The notes below the pieces were generated by a model. That model had not been told where the DNA came from and did not search any database. It worked only from the letters and a program-made list of their open reading frames with translations. Shown piece after piece: positions 17,708-26,053 of a stretch of 64,000 nucleotides of DNA. Each line of letters begins with the position of its first letter. Within the stretch, counting starts at the first letter, position 1. The DNA is taken from positions 1-64,000 of the forward strand of contig NZ_BCVF01000022.1 in NCBI RefSeq assembly GCF_001591605.1, read 5' to 3'. A program made the translations under genes and the position numbers. The DNA is from Bacillus badius NBRC 15713 (lineage in GTDB: Bacteria; Bacillota; Bacilli; Bacillales; Domibacillaceae).

Positions 17708-19669
17708 ATGAGCAAAGTATTCGAAAGTCAGTTAGATCCTGTTACATTTGAGGTTTTAAAAAATGGTTTTGTCAATTTAGTCGACCAGATGTCCGAGCAA
17801 GTCTTAAGAACGTGTTATTCGTTCGTTATTTATAACCGTGATTTCAGTGCGGCTTTATGTGATGCCGAGGGCAATACTATCATGCAGGGAACACAGGATA
17901 TTTCCGTTCACGTGGGCACGCTTCATTTGACAGCTAAAGCGGTGATTGAAGATTTCGGTGACGATATTCATCCGGGAGATGTTTTTATTGTCAATGATCC
18001 GTATCGCGGCGGCACGCACTTTAACGATACCCGTGTGATTCGGCCTGTATTTTATGAAGATAAACTCATTGCTTTCATGCAGCTGAACGGCCACTGGGCA
18101 GACATGGGCGGCTCTGTGCCGGGGTCTTTTGATATTACGTCCAAAGACCATTACGGGGAAGGGGTCAGAATTCCGCCTCTGCGCATTTGGAGAAAGGGAG
18201 AATATTTGCATGACGTGGCGAACGTGCTTGTTTCCAACATGAGACTGCCGGAAGAGCGCCTTGGAGATTTGCGTTCTCAGACAGAAGCGACAAAAACGGG
18301 CGAGACGCAGCTTCTGGCGCTTGTTGAAAAGTACGGATTAGATACTATTTTAACTGCTTTTGCTGAGGTGCAGGATTACGTAGAACGCCTCGCGAGGGCG
18401 AAGGTGGCCGCTCTTCCTGACGGCGAGTGGGAAACAACTGACTATATTGATATGGACCCGGAAGCAGGAGACGGGCTTATTCCGATTAAAGTCAAAATGA
18501 CAATTAAAGGCGATGAAATTTTTTATGATTTAGCGGGTTCTCATGATTATATCGGCTGTTTCTTAAACTCAGCCTTTGGCTCTTCCTTATCAGCCGCTTA
18601 TGCAGGCACGAAAACCTTTTTCCCGGACATTCCGCTTAACTCCGGCTTTTACCGGGTCGTGCATGTAGATTTGCCGGAAAATTCAGTGGTCAATGCCGCT
18701 TGGCCGGTTGCGGTTACAGGCTTTTGCTCCGGCGCATATGAAAAAATCATGAATGCTTGCTTTGAACTATGGTCTCATGTGATGCCGGAGCGTGCCCTTG
18801 CTTGCTCTTTCAACTTAGAGTATTTATTGATTGGCGGCTGGGATAAACGTCAAGGCTACGACAATTACTTTATGTGGTATGACTGGATGGCAGGCGGACA
18901 TGGAGGCCGTGATAAGCGTGATGGAGCGAATGCCCTTTCCCCGGTATTTGGCGTCGGCCTAAGCATTCAGCCTTGCGAGGGACAGGAGCGGCTTTCTCCA
19001 GTGATCACAACGAAACACGAAATCGTGACAGACTCTGCGGGTCCAGGTCAATTCCGCGGCGGCTGCGGGGTGGAAAAAGGCGGAATGTTAACAGAGGCAA
19101 ACGATACAGTAATGTCGTATTGCTGTGACCGCTCCCGTTCAGTAACATGGGGAATCTTTGGCGGGCTTCCGTCCACTCCGCACGGTGCTTGGCTAAATAA
19201 AGATAAAGAAGACGGCCGGTTCTTAGGCGCCATCTTCTCAAACGTCAAGCTGAAGAAAGGAGACACATTCACGAGACCGTCCGCTGGAGGAGGCGGGCTT
19301 GGCGATCCGCTTGAGCGTGATCCAAAGGCAGTTCTTGAAGATGTCATTGATGAGTATGTTTCTATTGAACGGGCGAAAAAAGACTACGGCGTCGTGATTC
19401 GGGAGATTGATAGAGAAATTGATTTGTTCGAGATTGATGAGGAAGCAACAAAGACAGAAAGGGAGCTCATCCGCCATTCACGCGCCGGCTGGCTGGAGGA
19501 AGACACGGACAGTATTTTTGCCAAATATCGCAATGGAGAAATTGATCAATTGGATTTGATTCGCAGATATGGTGTCATTATTGACTTGGCAACAGGAACA
19601 GTGCTTGAAAAGACAACAGCACAAAATCGCGAAATGCTCAAAAAGCGCTCACTTGCGTACTGGGCATAA
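17708..19669 (+). CDS. Hydantoinase/oxoprolinase family protein, HyuB-type subunit
   Basis: 653 aa, the second catalytic subunit that pairs with HyuA. Typical segments are LDPVTFEVLKNGFVN near residue 6, DPYRGGTHFNDT near 97, an NGHWADMGG segment near 128, FCSGAYEKIMN near 338, and the glycine-rich AGGGGLGDPLERDP near 523. Length and order match the HyuB family. An AAGGGG box precedes the ATG. It ends the operon, and a strong terminator lies 8 nt beyond its stop. Confidence 0.86.
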   Translation: MSKVFESQLDPVTFEVLKNGFVNLVDQMSEQVLRTCYSFVIYNRDFSAALCDAEGNTIMQGTQDISVHVGTLHLTAKAVIEDFGDDIHPGDVFIVNDPYRGGTHFNDTRVIRPVFYEDKLIAFMQLNGHWADMGGSVPGSFDITSKDHYGEGVRIPPLRIWRKGEYLHDVANVLVSNMRLPEERLGDLRSQTEATKTGETQLLALVEKYGLDTILTAFAEVQDYVERLARAKVAALPDGEWETTDYIDMDPEAGDGLIPIKVKMTIKGDEIFYDLAGSHDYIGCFLNSAFGSSLSAAYAGTKTFFPDIPLNSGFYRVVHVDLPENSVVNAAWPVAVTGFCSGAYEKIMNACFELWSHVMPERALACSFNLEYLLIGGWDKRQGYDNYFMWYDWMAGGHGGRDKRDGANALSPVFGVGLSIQPCEGQERLSPVITTKHEIVTDSAGPGQFRGGCGVEKGGMLTEANDTVMSYCCDRSRSVTWGIFGGLPSTPHGAWLNKDKEDGRFLGAIFSNVKLKKGDTFTRPSAGGGGLGDPLERDPKAVLEDVIDEYVSIERAKKDYGVVIREIDREIDLFEIDEEATKTERELIRHSRAGWLEEDTDSIFAKYRNGEIDQLDLIRRYGVIIDLATGTVLEKTTAQNREMLKKRSLAYWA

Positions 19670-19676
19670 TCAACCA

Positions 19677-19708
19677 AGCAGCGGGAGCCCCGCTGCTTTT
19701 CTTTGTTT
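19677..19708 (+). terminator. Terminator of the HyuAB operon
   Basis: A perfect 9-bp stem AGCAGCGGG / CCCGCTGCT with a 3-nt loop, followed by TTTTCTTTG. Confidence 0.88.
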
Positions 19709-19735
19709 AAATGATTACTTTCTGAAAATTTTTCA

Positions 19736-19765
19736 TTGCGTGCCAAATAACAGGTGCGTTATAGT
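19736..19765 (+). promoter_or_regulatory. Probable sigma-A promoter of the EamA transporter gene
   Basis: TTGCGT (19736-19741), an 18-nt spacer and TATAGT (19760-19765), about 40 nt before the ATG. It indicates that the transporter is transcribed separately from the hyu operon, whose terminator lies just upstream. Confidence 0.6.
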
Positions 19766-19805
19766 GAGGGCACAAACGTTTGATGATCATTGGGGGATAG
19801 GCTGA

Positions 19806-20762
19806 ATGAGACCGATTATACTAGGCGTGCTTTCTGCTTTTTTCTTTGCTTTTACATTTGTCCTGAATCGGCTGATGGAAGCAGAAGGAGGCAACTGGAT
19901 GTGGAGTGCTTCTTTGCGTTATTTATTTATGATTCCGTTGCTTGCAGTTATTGTCGGCAGCCGCAAAGGCATGCGGCCGTTGTTGATGGAGATGAAAAGA
20001 AATCCATTTGCCTGGCTGCTTTGGAGCACTGTCGGCTTTGGGCTTTTTTATGCGCCGCTCTGTTTTGCGGCGGCTTACGGTCCGGGCTGGCTGATTGCCG
20101 GAACGTGGCAAGTAACGATTATTTCGGGGTCACTGCTTGTCCCGTTTTTTTACATAACAATACAGACACCAAGCGGCCCTAAGAGAATGAGAGGGAAAAT
20201 TCCCTATAAGGGTCTTGCCATGTCGCTTATTATCTTAGCCGGAGTTGCTCTTATGCAGGCAGCACATGCGCGGCAGCTGTCGTTGCAGGCTGCGCTGCTC
20301 TGTATCCTGCCGATTATAGCCGCCTCTTTTGCTTATCCGCTCGGGAACCGTAAAATGATGGAGGTGTGCGCTGACCGTCTTGATGCTTATCAGCGTGTAC
20401 TTGGAATGACGCTGGCGAGCTTGCCGTTTTGGCTGATTCTTTCGGTGACGGCGGTCTTCACAGTCGGCTGGCCGAGCAAAGGCCAAGTTGTCCAATCTAG
20501 CCTTGTGGCTCTTTTTTCCGGTGTGTTCGCCACGGTGCTGTTTTTTGCGGCAACCGATCTGGTGAGAGGAAATATGAATAAATTGGGCGCAGTAGAGGCC
20601 ACCCAGTCTTTAGAGGTATTGTTTGCGGTAGCCGGCGAGATGGTGCTGCTCGCCGCGCCTCTGCCTGCCCCTGTATCTATCGCCGGCATGGTGCTGATTA
20701 TTGTGGGCATGGTGCTGCACAGTTACATTTCTCATGTTAAGCAATTCACGCCAGGCACTTAA
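19806..20762 (+). CDS. Drug/metabolite (EamA/DMT) family membrane transporter
   Basis: 318 aa, about ten hydrophobic segments in two repeats of five, the usual DMT plan. The first segment begins at residue 3 and the last ends near 306. Family members export or import small metabolites; the substrate cannot be deduced. It follows the HyuAB genes but has its own promoter at 19736 and its own terminator overlapping its stop, so a role in moving the hyu substrate or product is only a possibility. Confidence 0.8.
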   Translation: MRPIILGVLSAFFFAFTFVLNRLMEAEGGNWMWSASLRYLFMIPLLAVIVGSRKGMRPLLMEMKRNPFAWLLWSTVGFGLFYAPLCFAAAYGPGWLIAGTWQVTIISGSLLVPFFYITIQTPSGPKRMRGKIPYKGLAMSLIILAGVALMQAAHARQLSLQAALLCILPIIAASFAYPLGNRKMMEVCADRLDAYQRVLGMTLASLPFWLILSVTAVFTVGWPSKGQVVQSSLVALFSGVFATVLFFAATDLVRGNMNKLGAVEATQSLEVLFAVAGEMVLLAAPLPAPVSIAGMVLIIVGMVLHSYISHVKQFTPGT

Positions 20763-20780
20763 GTGTCTGGTATTTTATTT
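20751..20780 (+). terminator. Hairpin terminator overlapping the end of the EamA gene
   Basis: CCAGGCACTT (20751-20760) pairs with AAGTGTCTGG (20761-20770) with one G-T pair, followed by TATTTTATTT. It starts inside the last codons of the gene. Confidence 0.6.
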
Positions 20781-20788
20781 GCTATAAT
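20779..20788 (+). promoter_or_regulatory. Extended -10 promoter of the PBP gene
   Basis: TGC-TATAAT (TATAAT at 20783-20788), immediately after the preceding terminator and about 28 nt before the ATG. No clear -35 box. Confidence 0.6.
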
Positions 20789-20815
20789 ATAGGAAGAAAG
20801 CACGGAGGTGGAAGG

Positions 20816-22828
20816 ATGAGGAATTATTTATTGTTAACCGGTCTGCTGATTTTGCTCCTCGGCTTGGGCGGCTGCAACAAAATGGCGTCACCGGAAGAGA
20901 GGCTGAATGAGTATGCGAAGCTATGGAGTGATCAGGAATTCGCGGAGATGTATAAAAGTTATGTCGCTCCCTCTAATAAAGAGCAGGTGAAGCAGGAGGA
21001 CTATGTCGATCGTTACCAAACGATCTATAAAAGTCTGGACGTGAAAAAAATAAAAGTCACCCCGCTCCAAACAGAGGAGAAGGATTGGGAAGGAAAAAAA
21101 GCGGTTCTGCCAATCAAAGTGGAAATGGACACAAGTGCCGGTCCTGTTTCTTTCAAAAAGAAGGCGGTTTTGAAAAAGGAAGAAAAAGAGAAGGAAGAAG
21201 CTTGGTTTGTCGACTGGGATGTTTCATATATTTTTCCTGACATGGAGGATGGCGATAAAATCCGCATTGAAACCATTAAAGGAAACCGCGGCGAGATCGT
21301 TGACCGCAACGGCAGCTCCTTAGCCGTCAACGGCCAGGGCTATTCAGCCGGTGTCAAGGCTGGAGACATAGACAACGATGCCGCAGCAAAAGGCAAGGTA
21401 GCGGCTTTGCTCGGTATAACACCTGAATTTATCGATAAGCAATTGCAGCAAAGCTGGGTGCGTCCCGGATATTTTGTCCCTTTGAAAAAGGTATCTGCTT
21501 ATGATAACGAAAAGCTTCAGCAGCTTCGGGCTATCCCGGGGTTTGAAACACAGGAAATTACCATGAGACAATACCCATACAAAGAAGCGCTTGGTCACTT
21601 AACGGGCTATATCGGAGACATTAATGGCGAGGAATTGAAAAAGCTAAAATCAAAAGGATACAGCGATCAGGATCAAATCGGCAAACGGGGGCTCGAACAG
21701 CTATTGGAGGAGAAGCTTCGCGCCCGCAACGGCAAGAAAATTTACATTGAAAAGGCTAAGGGTGAACCAGTAACCATTGCAGAAAAAGCGGCTAAAGATG
21801 GGGAAAACGTAAAGGTAGCCATCAATGCGGAATTGCAGAAAACCATTTACGAAGAGCTGAAAGGCAAGCCGGGAACAGCAGCAGCCATCGATCCGAAAAC
21901 CGGTCAAGTACTGGCGCTGGCCAGCTCTCCCGCGTTTGATCCGAACGAATTTGCTCTTGGGGTGTCAGCCAATCGTTATCAGGAGCTTGAGAAGAATCCA
22001 GCCCAGCCGCTATTAAACCGTTTTGCCGCCACTTATTCGCCTGGTTCAACGATCAAGCCGATCACTGCCGCCGTTGCCATAAAGGCGAACACACTTGATC
22101 CAGCGAAGGAACGGCCGATTACAGGTCTCCATTGGAAAAAGGATGCTTCGTGGGGCAATTACTCGGTTACGCGTGTGAAGGATCCGGGCGAGCCGGTGAA
22201 TCTTCAGAAAGCACTTATCTATTCTGACAACATTTATTTTGCGCAAACAGCTCTTGAGACAGGCAGGGAAAAAATGGCCGATGGTTTAAAGTCGTTTGGT
22301 TATGGAGAAAAGATTCCCTTCGCTTACCCGATCCGGGCTTCTCAAGTTTCGAACAGCGGAACACTTGATAAGGAAATTTTGCTGAGTGATACGGGTTACG
22401 GACAGGGAGAAGTTCTGTCCAGCATGCTTCATCTTTCATCCGTTTACAGTGCTATTGTCAACGACGGCAACATGATGAAGCCGCAGCTTTACGCTGAAGC
22501 CCAGCCGGAAGTGTGGAAAAAGAATCTTCTTTCTAAAGCATCGGCTGATTTGTTAAAGCAGGACCTGCGTCTTGTCGTTCAAAAGGGAACGGCTAAATCG
22601 GCCGATACGCCGGGGCTTGCGCTTGCGGGCAAGACAGGCACGGCCGAGTTAAAGCTGGAAAAGGGAACAAAAGGAAAAGAAAATGGTCTGTTTGTCGCTT
22701 ATGACCAGCAGCAGCCAAGCTTTGTATTGGCGCTTATGGTCGAAGGAGCAGAAGGGGCAGGAGGAAGCAAGGCCGCTATTGCCGCCAGCAAACAAATTTT
22801 TTCTAAATGGAAAGAAATCAGCTCATAA
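20816..22828 (+). CDS. pbpC: Class B penicillin-binding protein with MecA-type N-terminal domain (PBP3-like lipoprotein)
   Basis: 670 aa; GGAGG lies 7 nt upstream. A lipoprotein signal ends in LLGLGGC (Cys near 20), so it is anchored outside the membrane. Domains: a MecA-N/NTF2-like domain (about 25-140), a PBP dimerisation domain (about 150-310), and the transpeptidase domain with the active-site serine in STIK (near 413), SDN near 470 and KTGT near 605. All three catalytic motifs are intact. Size and layout match Bacillus PBP3 (PbpC), a D,D-transpeptidase that cross-links peptidoglycan. MecA-like PBPs of this type often bind beta-lactams weakly, but resistance cannot be inferred from sequence alone. 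Confidence 0.88.
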   Translation: MRNYLLLTGLLILLLGLGGCNKMASPEERLNEYAKLWSDQEFAEMYKSYVAPSNKEQVKQEDYVDRYQTIYKSLDVKKIKVTPLQTEEKDWEGKKAVLPIKVEMDTSAGPVSFKKKAVLKKEEKEKEEAWFVDWDVSYIFPDMEDGDKIRIETIKGNRGEIVDRNGSSLAVNGQGYSAGVKAGDIDNDAAAKGKVAALLGITPEFIDKQLQQSWVRPGYFVPLKKVSAYDNEKLQQLRAIPGFETQEITMRQYPYKEALGHLTGYIGDINGEELKKLKSKGYSDQDQIGKRGLEQLLEEKLRARNGKKIYIEKAKGEPVTIAEKAAKDGENVKVAINAELQKTIYEELKGKPGTAAAIDPKTGQVLALASSPAFDPNEFALGVSANRYQELEKNPAQPLLNRFAATYSPGSTIKPITAAVAIKANTLDPAKERPITGLHWKKDASWGNYSVTRVKDPGEPVNLQKALIYSDNIYFAQTALETGREKMADGLKSFGYGEKIPFAYPIRASQVSNSGTLDKEILLSDTGYGQGEVLSSMLHLSSVYSAIVNDGNMMKPQLYAEAQPEVWKKNLLSKASADLLKQDLRLVVQKGTAKSADTPGLALAGKTGTAELKLEKGTKGKENGLFVAYDQQQPSFVLALMVEGAEGAGGSKAAIAASKQIFSKWKEISS

Positions 22829-22831
22829 ATG

Positions 22832-22881
22832 AAAAAGCCGCCAGAAAAAGCGAGGATTCCCGTTTTTTCGGCGGCTTTTTT
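22832..22881 (+). terminator. Terminator of the PBP gene
   Basis: AAAAAGCCGCC pairs with GGCGGCTTTTTT across an inner region that includes a second AAAAA/TTTTT pairing. It has poly-A and poly-T on both sides, so it could work in both directions. Confidence 0.85.
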
Positions 22882-23011
22882 GGGTATGGGAAAAGGGGAT
22901 TTGCTCCTTTTGTAGAAGTAAATTGTAAGAAGTTGACCGTTGGAAATTAAAAATGGTGAGAAATAGCCGATATAAAAAAAAACGGATCTTTCCGGTGATA
23001 AGGGGTTCGAG

Positions 23012-24877
23012 ATGAAAAAAAGTATATTTACGCTATCAACCGCAGCTTTTTTTTCCACCGGGGCGGCTACACTTGTTCATGCAGCTGAACAGCATGTTGT
23101 TAAACCAGGTGAAACATTAGACAGTATTGCTAAACAGTATGAAATAGACGTCAGCACATTGAAAGCATTAAACAATTTAGAAAATGACGCTCTCCAAGTA
23201 AATCAGACCTTAACGGTAGCCAGCTATTCTTCCGGGGCTTCCGAAAGCACGCACATTGTTCAAGCTGGCGAGACGATTCACGCCATTGCTCAGCTGTACC
23301 AGATGCCCGAAACAGAATTAAAGCAATTGAATCAGTTGGAAAACAATACAATTTATGCAGGGCAAAAACTAAAGGTGAGCGGAAACAAGGCTGTCCATCA
23401 GGCTGCTGCCGTTCAGCGTCCTCTCCCAGAAGCAGAATTACATACACAAGCAGCCAAGCCAGCTATCGAAGCAGAAGTTAAAGAGCTGCCTGTGACAGGA
23501 ACATACATAGTACAGCGAGGGGATACACTGGGAGCTATTGCAAGAGCTTATCAGATGGAGCCAGCCCAGCTTCGGCAATTAAACGGACTTGAAAATGACT
23601 CTATTTATGCTGGACAAACATTGAAGATAAGCAGCCAAACGGCTGCTGAAAATGAACCGCCGGCGCTGTCTGCAAGGATCGCTTCTGCTGGTACTTATAC
23701 AATAAAGAGCGGCGATTCGCTTGGTGCCATTGCAAAAGCGCATAATATGACAGTTGCTGAGCTGCAGAAGCTGAATGGACTGACGTCCCATATAATTTAT
23801 GCAGGCCAAACACTCAAGGTGAAGGGCAAACCGGCGGCAGCGAAGCCCTCACAGCCAAAACCGAAACCATCGGTGACGCCATCGCCATCTTCTGGCGGTT
23901 ATACAGTCAAAAGCGGTGATTCGTTAAGTCTTATTGCCAAAAGACATCAAATGAGCGTGACGGAATTAAAGCAGCTTAATCAATTGGCATCAGACCTTAT
24001 ATTTATTGGCCAAAAGCTAAAGGTGAGCGGCAAGCCGGGAACGAGCAAGCCGACACCGTCTCAGCCGAAACCGAAGCCGCCGGCCGCGCCATCGCCATCT
24101 TCCGGCAGTTATACGGTCAAAAGCGGCGACTCGTTAAGTCTCATTGCCCAAAAGCATCAAATGAGCTTAGCAGAGTTAAAGCAGCTCAATCAATTAACGT
24201 CTGATATGATATTTATTGGCCAGAATCTCAAGGTGGGCGGCAAGCCAGGAGCGAGCAAGCCGACACCGTCCCAGCCGAAACCGAAGCCGCCGGTGACGCC
24301 ATCTCCGTCCTCCGGCAATTATACGGTCAAAAGCGGTGATTCGCTAAGCCTCATCGCCCAAAAGCATCAAATGAGTTTAGCCGAATTAAAAAGGCTGAAT
24401 CAATTAACGTCTGATATGATATTTGCCGGCCAGATCTTAAAGGTCAGCGGCGGAGGATCAGGGACGGGCACGCCTCCTTCCGGCAAGCCAGGCTCTTCTG
24501 GCGGCGGGGCGTTTTCCGTGGCGTCATTGATTGCAGAGGCTAAGAAGCATCTCGGCACTCCATATGTATGGGGCGGTGTTCAGCCCTCCGGCTTTGATTG
24601 CAGCGGCTTCATTTACTATGTATTTAATAAAGCCGGCAAGAGCATCCCGCGCACCAATACGGAAGGCTACTACAGCCGTTCCTACTATGTCGATAAGCCG
24701 CAGGTAGGCGACTTGGTATTCTTTGTAAATACGTATAAAAAAGGCATTTCCCATATGGGCATCTATATTGGCGGCAACCAGTTCATCCAGGCGAGCTCTT
24801 CACAAGGAATTACCATCACGAGTCTGGATAACAGTTACTTTAAGCAGCGGTTTGACAGCTTTAAGCGCTTTTACTAA
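23012..24877 (+). CDS. Secreted cell-wall endopeptidase: seven LysM repeats plus NlpC/P60 domain
   Basis: 621 aa; AAGGGG precedes the ATG. A Sec signal peptide (about 1-24, ending in VHAAE) is followed by seven LysM peptidoglycan-binding repeats, starting near residues 29, 75, 166, 231, 297, 367 and 437. They are separated by linkers rich in Pro, Lys and Ser. The C-terminal NlpC/P60 domain (about 505-621) has the nucleophile in FDCSGF and the catalytic His in ISHMGIYIG; the third polar position appears to be Gln in FIQAS. It should cut the D-Glu to mDAP stem-peptide bond, like LytE, LytF or CwlS. Family members have fewer LysM units, so seven is high. Confidence 0.88.
   Translation: MKKSIFTLSTAAFFSTGAATLVHAAEQHVVKPGETLDSIAKQYEIDVSTLKALNNLENDALQVNQTLTVASYSSGASESTHIVQAGETIHAIAQLYQMPETELKQLNQLENNTIYAGQKLKVSGNKAVHQAAAVQRPLPEAELHTQAAKPAIEAEVKELPVTGTYIVQRGDTLGAIARAYQMEPAQLRQLNGLENDSIYAGQTLKISSQTAAENEPPALSARIASAGTYTIKSGDSLGAIAKAHNMTVAELQKLNGLTSHIIYAGQTLKVKGKPAAAKPSQPKPKPSVTPSPSSGGYTVKSGDSLSLIAKRHQMSVTELKQLNQLASDLIFIGQKLKVSGKPGTSKPTPSQPKPKPPAAPSPSSGSYTVKSGDSLSLIAQKHQMSLAELKQLNQLTSDMIFIGQNLKVGGKPGASKPTPSQPKPKPPVTPSPSSGNYTVKSGDSLSLIAQKHQMSLAELKRLNQLTSDMIFAGQILKVSGGGSGTGTPPSGKPGSSGGGAFSVASLIAEAKKHLGTPYVWGGVQPSGFDCSGFIYYVFNKAGKSIPRTNTEGYYSRSYYVDKPQVGDLVFFVNTYKKGISHMGIYIGGNQFIQASSSQGITITSLDNSYFKQRFDSFKRFY
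23900..24453 (+). repeat. Tandem 210-bp coding repeats for LysM plus linker
   Basis: The last three LysM units begin at 23900, 24110 and 24320, an exact period of 210 bp (70 codons). They are highly similar at the DNA level, including the KPKP linker. The first four LysM units are more diverged. This indicates recent in-frame duplication or gene conversion within the array. Confidence 0.85.
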
Positions 24878-24947
24878 CAGGCAGTTTTTCTTCATTCCCG
24901 ATCAGCAAGTGTTGCCCTGAACGGGAATAGTCGAAAAGGCGGCTATA

Positions 24948-24991
24948 CAAAAAATGGCACCGTCCCTGATCAGGACGGCGCCGTTTTTTTT
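24948..24991. terminator. Bidirectional terminator between convergent genes
   Basis: GGCACCGTCC (24956-24965) pairs with GGACGGCGCC (24973-24982) with one mismatch. T8 follows on the plus strand, and an A-run at 24948-24954 gives the T-run for the minus strand. It serves both the LysM hydrolase and the SGNH gene. Confidence 0.88.
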
Positions 24992-24992
24992 G

Positions 24993-26042
24993 TTATGGAG
25001 CCAGTTGCTTTGCCAACTGCTCAACTTCTTTAAGGTGTGAATCAATCGTGGCGTCGGTTACATAAACACCGAATGCACTGTTTGGTACATGGGGGCCCTT
25101 CAAGATACGGGCGGCAATTTGGTCGCCAACATGCGGATAGAAATGATGGCCGTCAAAATAGTTGTTCAGATCCAGCGTGACTTTATTGGGATACATGAAA
25201 TTATAGACTCCGCCAAATACGGAAGTAATGTCACGCAGCCAGCGTTCGTAATCATCCAGCTGCCCTTCCTCTATCAGCGTTTGGAACAGACGGGCGGAAA
25301 TCGGTGTTGTAAAAACAATCAATTCGACATCCGGATGCCGCTGCTTAAAAAGCAGCAAGTATTCTTTGTACCTTGGATTATATTGATAGTTTCTTCCGTA
25401 AAACTCATCCCGGAACCGCTCGATTTTTTCCTCTGTATTTTCCAGCCTCTCTGCTGCGTTTGTTTTTTTGGCATAGGCGATATTATGGCGATCATAGACG
25501 CGCAGCTCGCTCACTTCGTTGTTTTTTGACATTTGAAAGTTTTGAAGAGCGTATTTAAACAGGTCCAAAGAGATCAAGTTTCTGGCTCGATAAAAACGCT
25601 GCTGCACCTTTTCCTCATAATTTCTCAAAGAAACAGGCTGCTCGCTTTCCTGAATGCTGGATTTAAAAAAATCCATACCGATAATGACTCGTTTAATTTT
25701 CTGCGTGCTTTGTTTCTCTGCAAATTGCAAGAACGTATCATATTCACGAATGGACATGTTATTCACAGAGTAATTATAAGCCTTCATGCCTCGAAAGCGG
25801 TTTTGATTAATGTATGCTGTTCGGCTGCTGCCAAGAATGATCGTATCATAGGAAAAGTCTTGAAAATAGACGCGGTTTGTTTTTTGCTCCCGTTCATCAA
25901 CCGATATTTGATGATCATTATACGAGTGGTTATGGCCATACGTCCAATAAGGGTCGATATAAAAGTTAAAGGCGGCTATTCCGCTCAAAATCAAGATGAC
26001 CGGAAGAAAGAAAATAACAATAAATTGCTTAGCTTGTTTCAT
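24993..26042 (-). CDS. SGNH-hydrolase-like O-acetyltransferase partner (PatB/AlgX/DltD-like)
   Basis: 349 aa with one N-terminal membrane anchor (about 7-27), the rest predicted extracytoplasmic. A GSSRTA motif near residue 71 supplies the putative nucleophilic Ser, and DGHHFYPHVGD near 290 the Asp/His pair, the AlgX/AlgJ-DltD style of SGNH catalysis. It lies 11 nt after the MBOAT gene. Such pairs move acetyl groups across the membrane and transfer them to a wall polysaccharide. In B. anthracis, PatA/PatB pairs O-acetylate the secondary cell wall polysaccharide that holds the S-layer. The nearby slaP-secA2 genes make that the best reading here. Confidence 0.75.
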   Translation of the reverse strand: MKQAKQFIVIFFLPVILILSGIAAFNFYIDPYWTYGHNHSYNDHQISVDEREQKTNRVYFQDFSYDTIILGSSRTAYINQNRFRGMKAYNYSVNNMSIREYDTFLQFAEKQSTQKIKRVIIGMDFFKSSIQESEQPVSLRNYEEKVQQRFYRARNLISLDLFKYALQNFQMSKNNEVSELRVYDRHNIAYAKKTNAAERLENTEEKIERFRDEFYGRNYQYNPRYKEYLLLFKQRHPDVELIVFTTPISARLFQTLIEEGQLDDYERWLRDITSVFGGVYNFMYPNKVTLDLNNYFDGHHFYPHVGDQIAARILKGPHVPNSAFGVYVTDATIDSHLKEVEQLAKQLAP

Positions 26043-26053
26043 GACGATCCACC

